Made by a program: the position numbers and the translations under genes. A DNA stretch of 64,000 bases from Symbiodinium natans (taxonomy: Eukaryota > Sar > Dinophyceae > Suessiales > Symbiodiniaceae), in contig CAJNDS010002411.1 of assembly GCA_905221605.1 (NCBI GenBank), positions 124,001-188,000 of the forward strand, in the 5' to 3' direction. Positions 1 through 11,724 of the stretch are shown here, one piece after another. Within the stretch, counting starts at the first letter, position 1. Every line of letters starts with the position of its first letter. The notes beneath the pieces were generated by a model. It searched no databases. It was not told the DNA's origin and worked only from the letters and a program-made list of their open reading frames with translations.

Positions 1-1540
1 AGCAACCTCTGCGCGCTGGAGCAATGTAAGGGAATGATCTGAACCTTTGTGGCACACAGACAACGTTCTTCAAGTCCTCTTCAAGTGCTCCGTTTGTTCG
101 TTCGAGCGGCTGCAAGAACCTGATGACCTCAGTTGGTGCCTCGGACAGGGAAGACCACCACTGGACCTGGGAACTGCTGCAGTCCAACTTCCAGTGGCCA
201 TACTGCTCCTTGCAGATGTCACACAGAGTCACAGTGAGTCACAATGATCATGGCATGGGAATCCATCTATTTTTTGAAGCTGAAGCTCGTACAGCTTCTT
301 GCGGTAGGCCCAGTTCCGGGTGTCCTTCCCACCAACGTAGGTCACCTCACGTGGGGAGCATCGAGCGGCTTCAGTGAATAGGCTGCGTGGGTTAAAGATG
401 GCCTAGATCACGGGCAAAATCCGTGAACCTCGACTTCCGTCTCGACATGTTTCGACTCCTCTAGTGACCCTCTCGGACATGAACACGCAACTCAACACAA
501 CCACTTTGTTGGATGCTGTGGGCCTTGATTCTTCCGGTGGTTGGCACGCTCTCCTGAAGAAGGACGCAGCCCCGTGCAGATGGTACAGGGGAGGATCGGG
601 ACACCCTGAGGCAGGCCCCTAAAGATAAAAAGGACACGAATGAGCCATGCGCAACTTGCTGAGGCCCTGGCGAAATGCATCCATGACCGCGGCGCCAGGA
701 AGTCGTTGCCCTGGATGACACTCCCAGCCCCGGTGGTGTAGACCTTCTCGTGAGCAGCAAGTGGGGACGGCGGGGCGGAGATTGCAGCTCCACTGGTGCT
801 ATGTCAATACTCAAATTGCACCCTCACTAACGACCCCCACCACTTTTGCCAAATGCTCCAGCTTTTCGTGCTCCGCGAGGGTCCAAAGACAATGAAGAGC
901 TCTGCGCTGGTCATGTTGGGTGAGATCGAGTTCAACCTGAGCTTAGCAGAAGGGAGACCCACGGCGACTGCACAATCCGGTGTGATAACTGGCACACAAT
1001 GGAATCGATAAGATGTCATGCATACCATACTTCCGCCCGCGTCCGGCTTTCTGGTGGTACGGGGTCAAAGGCTCAGGGCCCTTTCTTTTGCAAATTTAAC
1101 TCGACGACAGCAGGGTCTGTGACGCATGTCATCAGGCAACATCTACCGCGATATGAAACCACATGAACAAACAGCAAAGAGGTTTTGGTGGAAGGCTTTT
1201 GCTGTTACGCTGGCAGATGCACTGTTCGTGTTCAGGGTGGAGTTGAAGCTTCGGTCAGGAATGACGGCTTAGGGATGGTCAAGACTTGGGGTGTCTAGTC
1301 TGTTTTCAGAGTTTTGTTTTCGTTCTGACTGCACCTTGTAGGAACCTCGCGAGAGCACCCACTGATTCCCGGCAGATGGCAGGTGCTAAACAAGACTTCT
1401 ACGACGTGGCTCCCTGCAAGTTCAGCCATCTCAAGCTTTGTGCATACAGGCCACGGTCCAGTGATCTGGCTGTATGTAAGGAAAGCAAGTCATAAAACCA
1501 AGACCTGGGATCCAAGAGGATCATCTCAGAACCCTCCATT
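1..1540. other. no supportable gene
   Basis: Open frames exist on the minus strand at about 460-1030, but none has a convincing domain or a clean splice pattern. They may be 3' exons or untranslated sequence of the gene described at 1600-3490. I see no repeat or RNA gene here. Confidence 0.3.
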
Positions 1541-1599
1541 CCGTGAGGGTGTTGGGCGAGCAGCGCGTACATGGCAGAAGGCTAAACAATCCCTGCGCT

Positions 1600-3490
1600 T
1601 GCAACTGCGTGTGGGGAACTTTTCTGAACGCTCAGCAGCTCCTCCGGAGTTTCAAAGGCGCAGCGAAATATCTTCTCATTGTACATGTCGACCACTCGGA
1701 AGAAGAAAAGCACCTCTCAGGCGCTGGAAGTAGGTCCAAGGAGCCAATTCAAGGTGTGGGCAGTGCTCTGCCATGCACTGCCATATGCACTGCCCCATAG
1801 GAGGAAAATCTTGCAGCTTGCATTCAGGTTGCAGCACAGCGTGCCCGATACTCTTCCTGTTGCAGGGATGAGCAGCAACACCGACAATATTGCACACACC
1901 CAAACAGGCATCAAGTCCTCGAAGAGAGTCAAGATTTGGCGCATCTGCACGGCCGTAATGAAGATCAATGTTGACACACTTCGCAAGGCTTTCAAACGCA
2001 CTTCCGAGGTGAGATCATGTCTCCTGATCAGGCCAATGCTACTATGTCCCACGTGGATCAAGCAATGGATATGCAAAAGTTGCACCCTCGGAATCCCAGA
2101 CACCCCAACACTTGGCATCAGGAATTTTGTACCACTTGGGGTACGAGCGCCTTGCAAGTATCTTGAGCAGCCTGTCAAAGTCTGCAGTTTCCTTCAATGC
2201 AAAGAACTCAGCACGCCATAGCCATAGATGCCAAGTCAGAGTCACGAAATCGCATGAAAGCGTGAATATGACCAAACTTGACCGAGCATGCAATACAATA
2301 TTCTCCAAATCGCCTCGTTTCTTCCAAGGCTCCAACGTAGGCTCCGTGCTGCTGGGCCGTTTGCAGCTGACATAGTCAAAGGCGAAAGCGTCGGACATTG
2401 GAAGGATCCATTGTTTGATGTCCTGCAGAAATCATGGTCTCAGAGTTTGTTCAGGATCTCAAGTCGAAACATCTTTGCTGAAGAATGCTTTGCTGAAGCT
2501 CCAGCTCCTGGAAAGGCAGACGCCGCCCTGCGTAAGTCATGTTGCGGAGATGGCACCGGTTGCCGAACTGTGATGTATCTGCATAGGACAGGCGCTCCTC
2601 AATCCTGACTCGAGCAGCTTTAGCGGGCACGGCTGGGTACAGAAGAGCATTCTCATGTGACATCTTGGATCAAGATGCTGCTCGAAAAAAAGACGAGATT
2701 CATGACCTCCCACTGGTTTAGGACCAAGATCTGCTCAGCCAAAGCGAAATCTGCGCTGTTGGACATCTCCAAGTAGTAGTGACCGGTAGGGTTCTCAGGC
2801 GTGAAGAGAAGCCTCAAACCAGCAAAATCTAAGTAAGACACAACATGACACAAACATCAGGCAACCACATGCCGCCAACACCCGCCAAATAGCAGCTTCT
2901 TGACTCCTTCCAGCACGCGAAGATAGATCGCTACCGACGGCGCCCGCCTGGGTGACAACTGGAGCCTGCAGGAAGCAAGCCCAAGAGGTGAGAATGTTCA
3001 GCCGAGCGACATCATGGTGAGGAACTTCTCCGACACCCCCCCACTCACACAGTGCATCAGACGAGTCAATATGCTCTTCAGCATGTCCGGACTCCCTGCG
3101 CACATCTCCTGACAAGGGCATTGGCCCCGACTCTGATTGGGCAAGCGATTGACGTAGCCCAACGGACACGACACGTGTTCCCATTCTCTTGCCCTTTGCG
3201 GCTCTGCCCACTCTCCTGGAGCAAAGCCGAGGAAATCATGAAGTCCTTCGCCATCACCTGCACATAGACTGCAGGAAGACATAGGAGAAAGGCGAAAAAC
3301 ATGCCATGATGTCCGTATTCCGTGCCTCCAGTATTAGGAGCTGCTCCTGGGCATCCTCCGCTGCCAGCTGCCAGTGGTAGAGCAATTGCGCTGTCTTGTG
3401 GACGGAGGGTGAGAAACGACGGCACGTCCAGTTCCTGAGTGCGCGGGGTTCCTATTTCAATCAAAGCAAAACAATACGGCTGGATAGACA
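1600..3490 (-). CDS. exon group with membrane segments, unrecognised
   Basis: Several minus-strand stretches read like protein and several are hydrophobic. Seen in order of transcription: a helix-rich hydrophobic piece near 3250-3320 (FFAFLLCLPAVYVQVMA), a piece near 2850-2680 (FAGLRLLFTPENPTGHYYL), a piece near 2300-2100 containing SLVIFTLSCDFVTLTWHLW, a piece near 2060-1850 with ILTLFEDLMPVWVCAILSV, and a soluble piece near 1690-1610 (VVDMYNEKIFRCAFETPEEL). They lie in different frames, so short introns are needed. I infer a multi-span membrane protein. It may be the C-terminal part of the LRR gene upstream, because orientation and order agree, but no junction was proved. I do not recognise the family. 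Confidence 0.3.
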
Positions 3491-4598
3491 CGAAGCAGGC
3501 AAAAAGTTGGAGAGCAATCGCAGTTCGCAGTGGGGAACGGTGCTGCCCAGCAGTTCTGTGACATGTGGATCAACACTTTTGTTGGGCTACTCTGCGCAGG
3601 CATCTTCTCAGGTTCTCAGGTTCTTCCAGATGCCTGAAGGGGGAAGGCAACGACTACGCACGAGAAGGAGATGTACTTGCTGCAGCACTGTCTTTCACTG
3701 GCCGAAACGTCGCAGAATCTCACTTCAGGCTGGAGCTTTGCCCAGGTTGCGCGCTCGGGGGTCCTCAAAAGAGGACCCAAAACGACGTCCACTTCTCGAG
3801 CGCACCGGAGACGAGAGTGCGATTCACTGCGACATGCAAATCCACTTGAACGGACGCACGAAGCCAACTGCACCAGAAATGACGAGAGGATATGAGAGGA
3901 TGCTCCTGGGTGCTCGATTTTGACGTCCTGCGAAGGTGTCACGTGCCGAGGGGTAAGGCTATCGGCCATCATATCAACTTCCTTGACTCCCAACGTCAGA
4001 ACCCATAGTGCAGGCAGTGCTTGGGGAAACAGCAGCGTCCCAGCGTAATTTCCTGCTTCAGCACTGCACCGTGGTGGGGCACCGTGCATACGGAATCAAC
4101 AAAAGCCCTAGAGGGTGGGTGCCGGCTGTCAGAGCAGGCACCAAACACAGGAACGGTAGAATGGTATTGATCGGCTTCGGGCCGGTGGACGCTTCGCGGC
4201 GGAAATACACAACGGCTCATCAGCAGCGGAATGACACATGGCATGAAGACACTTCAGGGCAGAGCAACCGCCAATAGGCGCTGGAGGTTTAGCAACGAAC
4301 ATGGACCAAACTCAGCAGACGTCAACGGTCTTGGCACGTGTTTTCAAGTCAATCTTTGCACCACAATGAGCAGGAGTCGGCACGGTGGCATTCCTCCTTT
4401 CAATATGCTCTCATCATCAGCGGAGGAGATTCTGAGGGCGTTGATGCCTCAATGTCGGGAGATGATGGGCAACCAGGGATCCAACAGAAACTTACAGGAT
4501 ACCGCAGTCGCCGTACTTCAAGCAGTCCGGGCGCAGCGCAGGCCGTCACGAATGGTAAGAGTAGCAAACCCTACGAGATTCGGCAAACCACTTCGAGC

Positions 4599-5250
4599 TC
4601 AAATTTCAAGGTAGGAAATGAAAATAAGGCCTGAAGGCGCTCCATGCTCTCCAAGAGTCAAATACACCACTCTTGCATATCCCCACATGTCATCTTCATC
4701 ATCGCCGCGCCATGCCAGTGAGAACGCTATGGAAATCTGTCCAGAGGATGGGATGAAGTATTTTCCCTCCCTCTTGTCCGGGTGGCTGTATGGTGTACTG
4801 GTGCTTTGGATCTGGAAGGCAGAAGCCGGGGTTTGACCAGACAGCTCGCACTTCTTGTACAGCATCCGCAGCAAGCTGCGATGATACGGACGAGATAAGT
4901 CCAAGTCATACAGTCCACCTAAGAGACAGAAGACGACCAAAAAAGTGAAGAAACCTTGGGAAGAGCTTGAAAGCGTTTTACGCGGTGGTGGCTTGTGCCA
5001 CCTCTTTTGACCTCCAATGCAGAAGAAGGAGCTTGGATTGATGTAGTTGAAGAGCTGCTTGCCATCCGGTCCCGGCTGCACTGCACCAGCTGTGCAACCG
5101 GCCAGTGCGATGAAGCGCAGCTTCGACTCCAGAAGAAATGTCATACATGAGCATAGTCGATGGAGTGCAACATGTGGTGTGCAGCACGTCGTATCTGAAG
5201 CTGCAAGCATGCAGGCCCCCACGCCCACTCTCCCCCCGACGCCTGGCTGC
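4599..5250 (-). CDS. exons with an unassigned beta-rich domain
   Basis: The minus strand carries two strongly protein-like stretches. The first, about 5150-5020, reads LRFIALAGCTAGAVQPGPDG and continues to YINPSSFF. The second, about 4920-4625, includes SRPYHRSLLRMLYKKCEL, then TPYSHPDKREGKYFIPSSGQ followed by ISIAFSLAW, an acidic DDEDD patch and GYARVVYLTLGEHG. The pattern PYS...Y.IP..G.ISI.FS...GYA.V loosely recalls CUB-like and HERC/ZZ-associated beta sandwiches, but that is a guess from spacing alone. It lies directly 3' of the LRR exons on the same strand and is probably part of that protein. I could not fix the introns. Confidence 0.35.
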
Positions 5251-5429
5251 TGCACAGCAGCCTCAAGATGCTCCGCAAGCCCACCTGCTGCACAAAAAAA
5301 GGGCCCAAGAGTGGGCAGAGAAGCCCCTCACAAGTGGAACATGACGGCACTCTGTGTCACAAAAGCTGCATGACTGCTTGGCTTTTAAGCCGTTTGGTTT
5401 TGGTCCACACCTGTTTTTTCCCCTTTATC

Positions 5430-7195
5430 CGAGGCACCTGGCCAAGAGGGTTCTCGCTGAGGTCCAAGCTCCGAAGGGGGCCGCTCTCAAGAGCATCCTC
5501 CAAGATCAAGGCCGCCCGATAGTCCATGTGGTTCAGCGAGAGATCCAAGTGCTTCAACGTGCTGTTCTGGGACAGTAGCTCCTCGTCTCGCGTCGAACAA
5601 GCTCTCGCGCCCTTCCCCTCCCCTCCCCTCCCTCTTCTTCGCCAGCGCTTAACCAGGAGTTCACGGCAGCGATCTACAGTGATCTTCACCGCAACAGAAG
5701 CCTCTCGCTATCTCTCGATGTTTCTCCCTTGCTCAAGTTTCCCTCCTCATTCTGTCACCTGTTGAGGCCCTCGACCCGCAGCGCAGTCGTGTCCCAGCAA
5801 GGTTTCTTTTCATGCGCAATGATTACAAGAGACTTAACAGAATTCGTGGACGGGAGATGCACATTGAAAAAGGGAACCCCAACAATACCGCAGGTGTACA
5901 GCCGTTAGTTATCTTATGACCTTCCTCACAGACGAAGCGAAGGGAGAAGCTGGGACGCATCCGAGGCGAGCACAAAACTTCGTATTGGGGGTTAAGCAAG
6001 AAATTACTCGAAACGCCAAATTTTTGCTCGCGAAGCCGGAAAGGCGCTGGGTGTATGGGGCGTTCTTCCATTGAAGGTTAGCCACCGAGGATTAGCGAGC
6101 TGTGACCATTGGCAGGTGATACACGCACTTGACATTCGCTAGCAAACCTGTCTCTGTCTCTGTTTTCTTTTTTCTGGGTCTACAACAATCTTGATAGTGC
6201 TTGCTGTCGCAAGTCCAGGAAATGCTCGATGGGCAAATCTGATGATGTTGCAGACCTTCCACGTCGCCAGAAAGCCCGTCGTCAACAAACATCAACAAAC
6301 TCACATACAGGAGCACCCAAGTAGGACCCAATTGTAGGCTTCAACTTTATCCAAATTTTGTCCGCCTCCCAGAGCAACCGGCAAGGCTCAGCTTTTCCAG
6401 CGCACGGGGCTTCGAAAGGCTCTGCCCCAGCTGCTGCAGCGCCGGACTGAGCAGCGACATGCAATGACATGCCAGCGACTTGGCAGATACAAACGTGGCT
6501 TATGCTGGGCTTTGGGGGGCCCACGTGTCCAAGCAGTTCCAAGACAGGTCCAACTTCTGGAGGCGCGGGCAGGACATCAACCAGCCTCCGTACTCTCGCG
6601 GCTTCAGAAGCTTCCAACGAAGAGGTGACTAAGGCAAACAGAAATTTGAAATGCTGCACATTTCGGTTGGTGCTTCTCCTGAGACACTCGCAGCGCAGCA
6701 TTCAAACAATTCTTGCAGCTTCGCGGCTCATGCAGATCCTAGGTTTGCTCATGTTCGCTTGCAAGAGTAAGATGCTGCAAGGAAGGCTAAAAGAAATTGA
6801 GAAGCAAGTGATGGAGCACTGGTCAGTGGACTCACTGGACAGTCAGGCCCGCACTTCCCGTCGGTTGCATAAGGGGCGAAGCCTCGAGCAAATGTAGTGC
6901 TGGCATGCGCTCGCGACACGAACAACACAGACATCCGGATATCCACCGGTGCGCCTGTATTGGTGAGGTTCACCTCCAGCATGGTCGGGTGGTGTGCGAT
7001 CGCCTGAACATAGGCAGGCACTCATCTTGCCGAATCCAGCTCGGGTTCCATGGCCTCGGCCAAAGCCTGGAAGCTCTTCCGGTGCAAAGGCACCTGCCGA
7101 TCAGGTCAGAGTAATTAATCAAGACCTCTCTGCATTTTGGGCACCAGCGTGCAGCCTCGCTGACATCCAGCTGCACCAGCTTGTTGAAGGCGCTG
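5430..7195 (-). CDS. leucine-rich-repeat protein (ribonuclease-inhibitor-like repeats), split exons
   Basis: At least five minus-strand exons encode LRR units. In order of transcription they contain AFNKLVQLDVSEA (about 7190-7145), YVQAIAHHPTMLEVNLTNTG (about 7020-6940), CPRLQKLDLSWNCLDTWA (about 6575-6515), LGQSLSKPRALEKLSLAG (about 6450-6370) and LKHLDLSLNHMDYRAALIL followed by LRSLDLSENPLG (about 5600-5430). The xLxxLxLSxNxL core and the intervening helix (ALILEDALESG) fit the ribonuclease-inhibitor type, used for protein binding. The frame changes between exons, so each unit sits in its own short exon. The C-terminal continuation is probably the domain at 4599-5250 and perhaps the membrane exons at 1600-3490. 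N-terminal exons may lie above 7.2 kb. The domain call is firm; the gene model is partial. Confidence 0.6.
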
Positions 7196-7677
7196 CGGCT
7201 TAAAAGCCTCTCTCTTCGCACAAGGGCCCCTCCCTAAGGAAGAACCCGGCTTCTATAACTCTCCCTCTTGACCAAGGCCGCTCTTGTTCTTTTATGGGGC
7301 ACTGACAGGTGCACGGCAACCTCCCTGGAACCCCACATCCCCTGGCTCGTTCTACCAGAGGAGCTTGCCGAATTGCCCTCAAGTCGGAACCTCCTGCGGT
7401 CACCTTTCTGCCGAGCCACATCTCGGAGAGCAGCGCCGCGCTGCTGGGGCCCAGGACGGAGCGGAAGCAGAGCCGCTGCAGAAAGTTAGAGTGCGCCAAG
7501 GATCGAATCCTGATGTCAACTTCAACATCACACAGCAACTTTCAGCGTCCTTCAGCATCCCACAACATTTTTCCGACCTTCGTACAACCATCTGGCCACA
7601 ATCCCTGACATTCCTTGGCACTGAGAGTCAGGCAGTGGCACAAGCGATTTGTCCTGGGCCGCCATCGCATGAGGGTG

Positions 7678-7722
7678 GCTGTAAGCAATGCTGTAAGCAA
7701 TTTTGTAAGCGATGCTGTGCAT
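7678..7722. repeat. short tandem repeat, about 12-base unit
   Basis: Three adjacent, slightly diverged copies of a unit close to AATGCTGTAAGC. It lies between the LRR gene and the GA-rich tract, with no coding frame attached. Confidence 0.6.
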
Positions 7723-8070
7723 ATCTTGGGTTCTTGACTTTGCTGCTGCCAGGAGTCCGTGAGCATTCGGTTTCCGGACAAGTCTGCCGTGTCGAGCTGG
7801 AGCTCCTCCTTAGAGCTCTGCCCAGCGTGAGTTCCAATACTGGGAGAATACCCTGTTACTAAACTCCAGCATGCCTTGAATCACAGCGGCACGTGCAAGG
7901 TTGTTGGCTTCACTGGTCTCTTGTCAAGGATCTATCAGGGGAATCAGGGGTAGCAGATCCCCATCGGTGATGTTCTGGTCCGCCATTGTCAAGCTTGAAG
8001 ACTCGCCTGTGTTCAAGAGTGAGACAGCGAATGAGATTGAATGGGTGAGTTTGGAGGAGACACTCAAACA

Positions 8071-8076
8071 CGCGCG

Positions 8077-8114
<38 letters not shown>
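8071..8114. repeat. (CG)n(CA)n alternating purine-pyrimidine tract
   Basis: An uninterrupted run of CG dinucleotides passes directly into a longer run of CA dinucleotides. Such tracts are known to be able to adopt Z-DNA. The overlapping minus-strand Cys-Val frames are products of the repeat. Confidence 0.95.
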
Positions 8115-8120
<6 letters not shown>

Positions 8121-8370
8121 AACTGACTTCACACTGGCAGATTGACGGACTCATTGTTCACAGCATGCACAGGCAGCGAAATCTCTGCAGTGTACTGTTG
8201 TCATGTGCGTGGTGCATTGAAGGATGGCGCGGAAAAAGACAAAAACAAAAAAAGGCGCTCATCGCACTCTCTCATTAAGCAACAACCAGCCTGTGATCAG
8301 CGGGTGTAGGACAGGTCGGATGCCGCGGATGCTGCATAACTCAGGGAGAGGGCGCAGTGCATTTGGAGAG

Positions 8371-8710
8371 AAGTAAAGAGAGAGAGGGACAAAGAGAAAG
8401 AGAGGAGACAGATAAATGAGAGAGGAGGGAGAGGAGAGCCAGTAGAGAGAGAGAAGAGAGAGAGAGAGGAGCGAGAGAAAGAGAGAGAGAGAGAGAGCGC
8501 GAGAGACAGCGAGGAGAGAGAAAGCGGAGAGACAGAGAGAGTAACGAGATAGAAAAGATCTAGAGGAGAGAGAGAGAGAGAGCAGAGAGAGACCAGAGAG
8601 AGAGGGAGGAGAGATAGCGAGGAGAGGGAGTGAGAGAGAGAGAGAGAGCGAGAGAGAGAGAGAGAGTGAGAGAGAGAGAGAGAACGCGAGAGAGAGAGAG
8701 AGGGGAGAGC
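8371..8710. repeat. GA-rich polypurine tract
   Basis: The plus strand is almost wholly A and G, made of GAGAGA runs with irregular GGA and GAAA interruptions. The long Ser/Leu-rich open frames on the minus strand come from CTCTCT and are not genes. Confidence 0.95.
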
Positions 8711-9159
8711 TGAGAAACAAACAGAGAAAGAAAGAGCGGATACAGTGACAGCGAGAAGGAAAAAGAAGGTCTGCATGAGCTCTGTTCGCTGGAGAAGAGA
8801 CGTCTGCCCGCCACCCACCTGCATGTACTTTCCACGCGGGGTCAGCTGTAGGCCATCCCGCAGGACGATAAGACGATTTGGCTCTCGCGTGACTCCTGAT
8901 TAACACATACTTGTGTACCAGCTACTTCTCAGCACTGTGAGCAGCGCACTCCGAAATCAGATCGTCTTTGTGTGCTTCTCAGCACTTCCAAGTTCCAAGT
9001 ACTTCCAAGCATCGGCTTGTCATGGGGGCTCGCTCCCCCTGTGTGATCTTCGGCAGCCGAATTACCTGCTAAGATCTGATACGTCCAAGCAGTCGAACTC
9101 CTTTCATCCCTGTTGCCAGACTCCGAAAGCAAGCTCTCTTGCGACTCAGGCCGAGGCAG

Positions 9160-9783
9160 TGTTCCTGTCGCGTTTCTGGGATGATGTGTATGTTCGGCCT
9201 GGCGAAGCTTTACGCTGGGAGGCTTCCAGTTCCTCGCTTCGCAAAATTCTCACGAACGCTCGGAAGCGCCTGGAAGCCCAGTGCGAGCACCGACTGCATC
9301 TGTGTCTTGCATTTGCAAAAGCGTGCGTGACTTGTAGTCTGCCTCGGATATGAGACGTCTTCAGTGCTGGCACTCACAAGTGTCACTGGCATTCATGAAG
9401 TAAAGCCCTTTCTGCCAGCGCACCCAGAAGTGGGCTCGCTGCACATCATCCACCTTGTTCTTCGAAATTCGCGGACCATCAGCATCATCAGCAGCATGCA
9501 GCATGGCCTCAGGAGCAAGGAAGGCTAAAAGCCGTTCTAGTAGCCTGCCTTGATGTAAAGAATGCACAGAGAGCTGAGGGGGTCACCAGCGCCTCTGCAG
9601 TGTGACGCAGTCGCGTAGCGACCTGCCGAGTACCTTCAGGAGCTTCACGCACCAAACAGCCGAATCAACATGAAGCGACCCATAAAATGCAAGAGAAACA
9701 TGGAGCAACATGCCAAGGGGAAATGAGATGCACGGACAAAGACAAAGGAAAAGAGCGACCATAAGACCCAGCATGCGGTTCAC
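9160..9783 (-). CDS. two or three exons of an unrecognised, partly hydrophobic protein
   Basis: A minus-strand stretch at about 9770-9640 encodes a hydrophobic segment (GLMVALFLCLCPCISFPLGM) and then VWCVKLLK, followed by a GTACTC donor. The next exon, about 9589-9384, reads LLERLLAFLAPEAMLHAADD, then VDDVQRAHFWVRWQKGLYF and NASD, and ends at a consensus GTGAGT donor. A further piece lies near 9300-9160. The acceptor before exon 2 ends CCCCCTCAG. The hydrophobic segment suggests a membrane span or signal anchor. No family was recognised, and the true start may be further 5'. Confidence 0.4.
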
Positions 9784-10504
9784 TGGCAGTTCGACTCATG
9801 GGCCAGACGTTAACAGGGACGGAGCGCTTAACCTGGCATATTGCCTCAGGAATGAACAGTATTAACCTGGTGCAAACGAAAGTGAGTAAGCCAAAAACTT
9901 GGTTTGATAAGGAGCTACACGATGCATGAAAGTTAACGAACTGGCGATTGAAGGTCGAAGAGCACCCATGAAAGGTTCCAGCCCCAGAATCAGTCCAAGC
10001 CCCGGAGCCTCCTTAAAGGCCGTTCATAGCTTAGTACTAAAGACGCGCATACCTTGCCTTCGTGTATTCATATGATTAGGCTTTGCAAGGATCCTCTGAT
10101 GAATGACGCATGAATTTGGTGCCTTTCGTGCCGATACATGTTCACCATTAGGAAAGATCGGGTCTCACAACAAAATGGGAGAGGGCTCCAAGCTCCAGGA
10201 TGATACACTTGATGCGTGGTGCAGTCCTGGTGCATTACAACACTTATATTAAGAAGCCGCCGTTGAAAGAAGTCCTTTGTCGGGGCGGTTTCACGGGTCC
10301 TTTGATGCGGCAACTTGTCAACGGTGGCTTTGCTGTTCGTCTGTTCACACAATAATCATATGGTAAGGAGGGAAACGATGCATGACTCGCGTGCGCGTGA
10401 GAATATATTTTGCAAACTAGCGAAACCATGGAAAATGAAAAGAGTGACCGTCCAAAACTGATACGAGTATAGCGGCGCTCGCAAAAATACTGAAGAAAAA
10501 ACCC

Positions 10505-10553
10505 CATATACATATGTATATACATATATATATGCTACCCCCCCCCCCCCCCC
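10505..10553. repeat. AT/AC dinucleotide run followed by a C homopolymer
   Basis: A TATACATATATATA-type stretch is followed at once by an uninterrupted run of about 18 C. No coding meaning. Confidence 0.9.
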
Positions 10554-10689
10554 CATGCGCCCACGCTTCAGCATGGTTTCCAGACAAAAACACTACGTTC
10601 CGCCACGCGCGGTGGTTTTTAAAGGGGGGAGGGACTCCCATAAAACTCCAGCAGAAGTGACCTGAACAATTTGCTCGAGATTGTGGATT

Positions 10690-11700
10690 GCATGCTATGA
10701 GTTTAAATAGAAATCCTATGCATGTGAATAGCGTTCCTATCAAATTTAATTGGGTTCATAGGATTCATCTTGTTTCAATAGGAATCTTATAAAGATGAAA
10801 AGGAAACCCATTAATAGGAATGAGAACCCTTAAGTCTATCAAATTCTATAAGAAGCCTATTCAAATGACAGAATAAAATTGATAGGAATCATATTACATT
10901 TGTAGGAGCCTTATTAAAATAATTAGGCAAACTATGGAAATGTATTGGAATCTTATACACAGAACAACAGGAATCCTCTATTTCAATCCATAGGAACCTT
11001 AGAAAAAGTAGAACCCAATTATACTTGATAGCAATCCTAATAAACTGAAGAGGGCCTCTACTAAACTTAATAGGAACCAATGGGACTCCTATAAAAAAAG
11101 TGTGAACCCCTAAATAATAGGAATCCTACTAAAATTAATATGAGCCTAAACCAATCGGTATCCCTTTCAAACGAATGCGATCCATTAAAATAAATACGAA
11201 TCCCATTAACATGAATAAGCATCTGATTAAAATTGATTCAGTTTGGTAAGGGTTCCTATTCTTTTTAATAGGCTTCCTGTTAACTTTTCTCGGTTCCGAA
11301 AAATATTGGCAGGATTCCTAGGAAGTCAATAGAGGATTCCTATTTATTGTTATAGGATTCCAATAAAGTTTCATAGGGTTCCTAATTCTTTTAACTGCTG
11401 TGGGCTCATCGTTGAGGGCTTTGAGTTTAATTGTAGTGTTTCGGATTAGCCTTTTTTGGGGGAGGGGGGGGGGAGGGTTGAGGGTTCGGCTTAGGGTTCT
11501 AGGCGGCCAGGAAGAACAGCTTTGTGATTAGTGCAGGTCCGGTCCCAAACATAGGTCCCTGAGGTGGTGGATCAGAATCTGGCGCGGCTTTTTGTTTAGG
11601 CTGCTGGACTACCCTACTTGAAAGTGATAGTTCACAGGAATCCTGTTAAAATGAGAAGGAATCTTGCTAAATGAATAGGAACCAATAGGACTCCTGTATA
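10690..11700. repeat. AT-rich field of degenerate TAGGAATCCTA motifs
   Basis: About 1 kb, visibly richer in A and T than its surroundings. It is built from diverged copies of a near-palindromic core like ATAGGAATCCTAT joined by AATTAAAA-type spacers, recurring roughly every 20-30 bases. Copies read in both orientations because the core is self-complementary. A G-rich interruption sits at about 11455-11480, and copies resume near 11640. No protein-coding frame of note. It directly precedes the inverted-repeat block at 11725 and may belong to the same element. Confidence 0.8.
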
Positions 11701-11724
11701 AAATAATGTGAATCGGCTAAAAAA

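Noticed and set aside
8259-8906. Ser/Leu-rich minus-strand frames up to 215 codons
   Set aside because: Products of the GA-rich polypurine tract; the same holds for 54055-54376.
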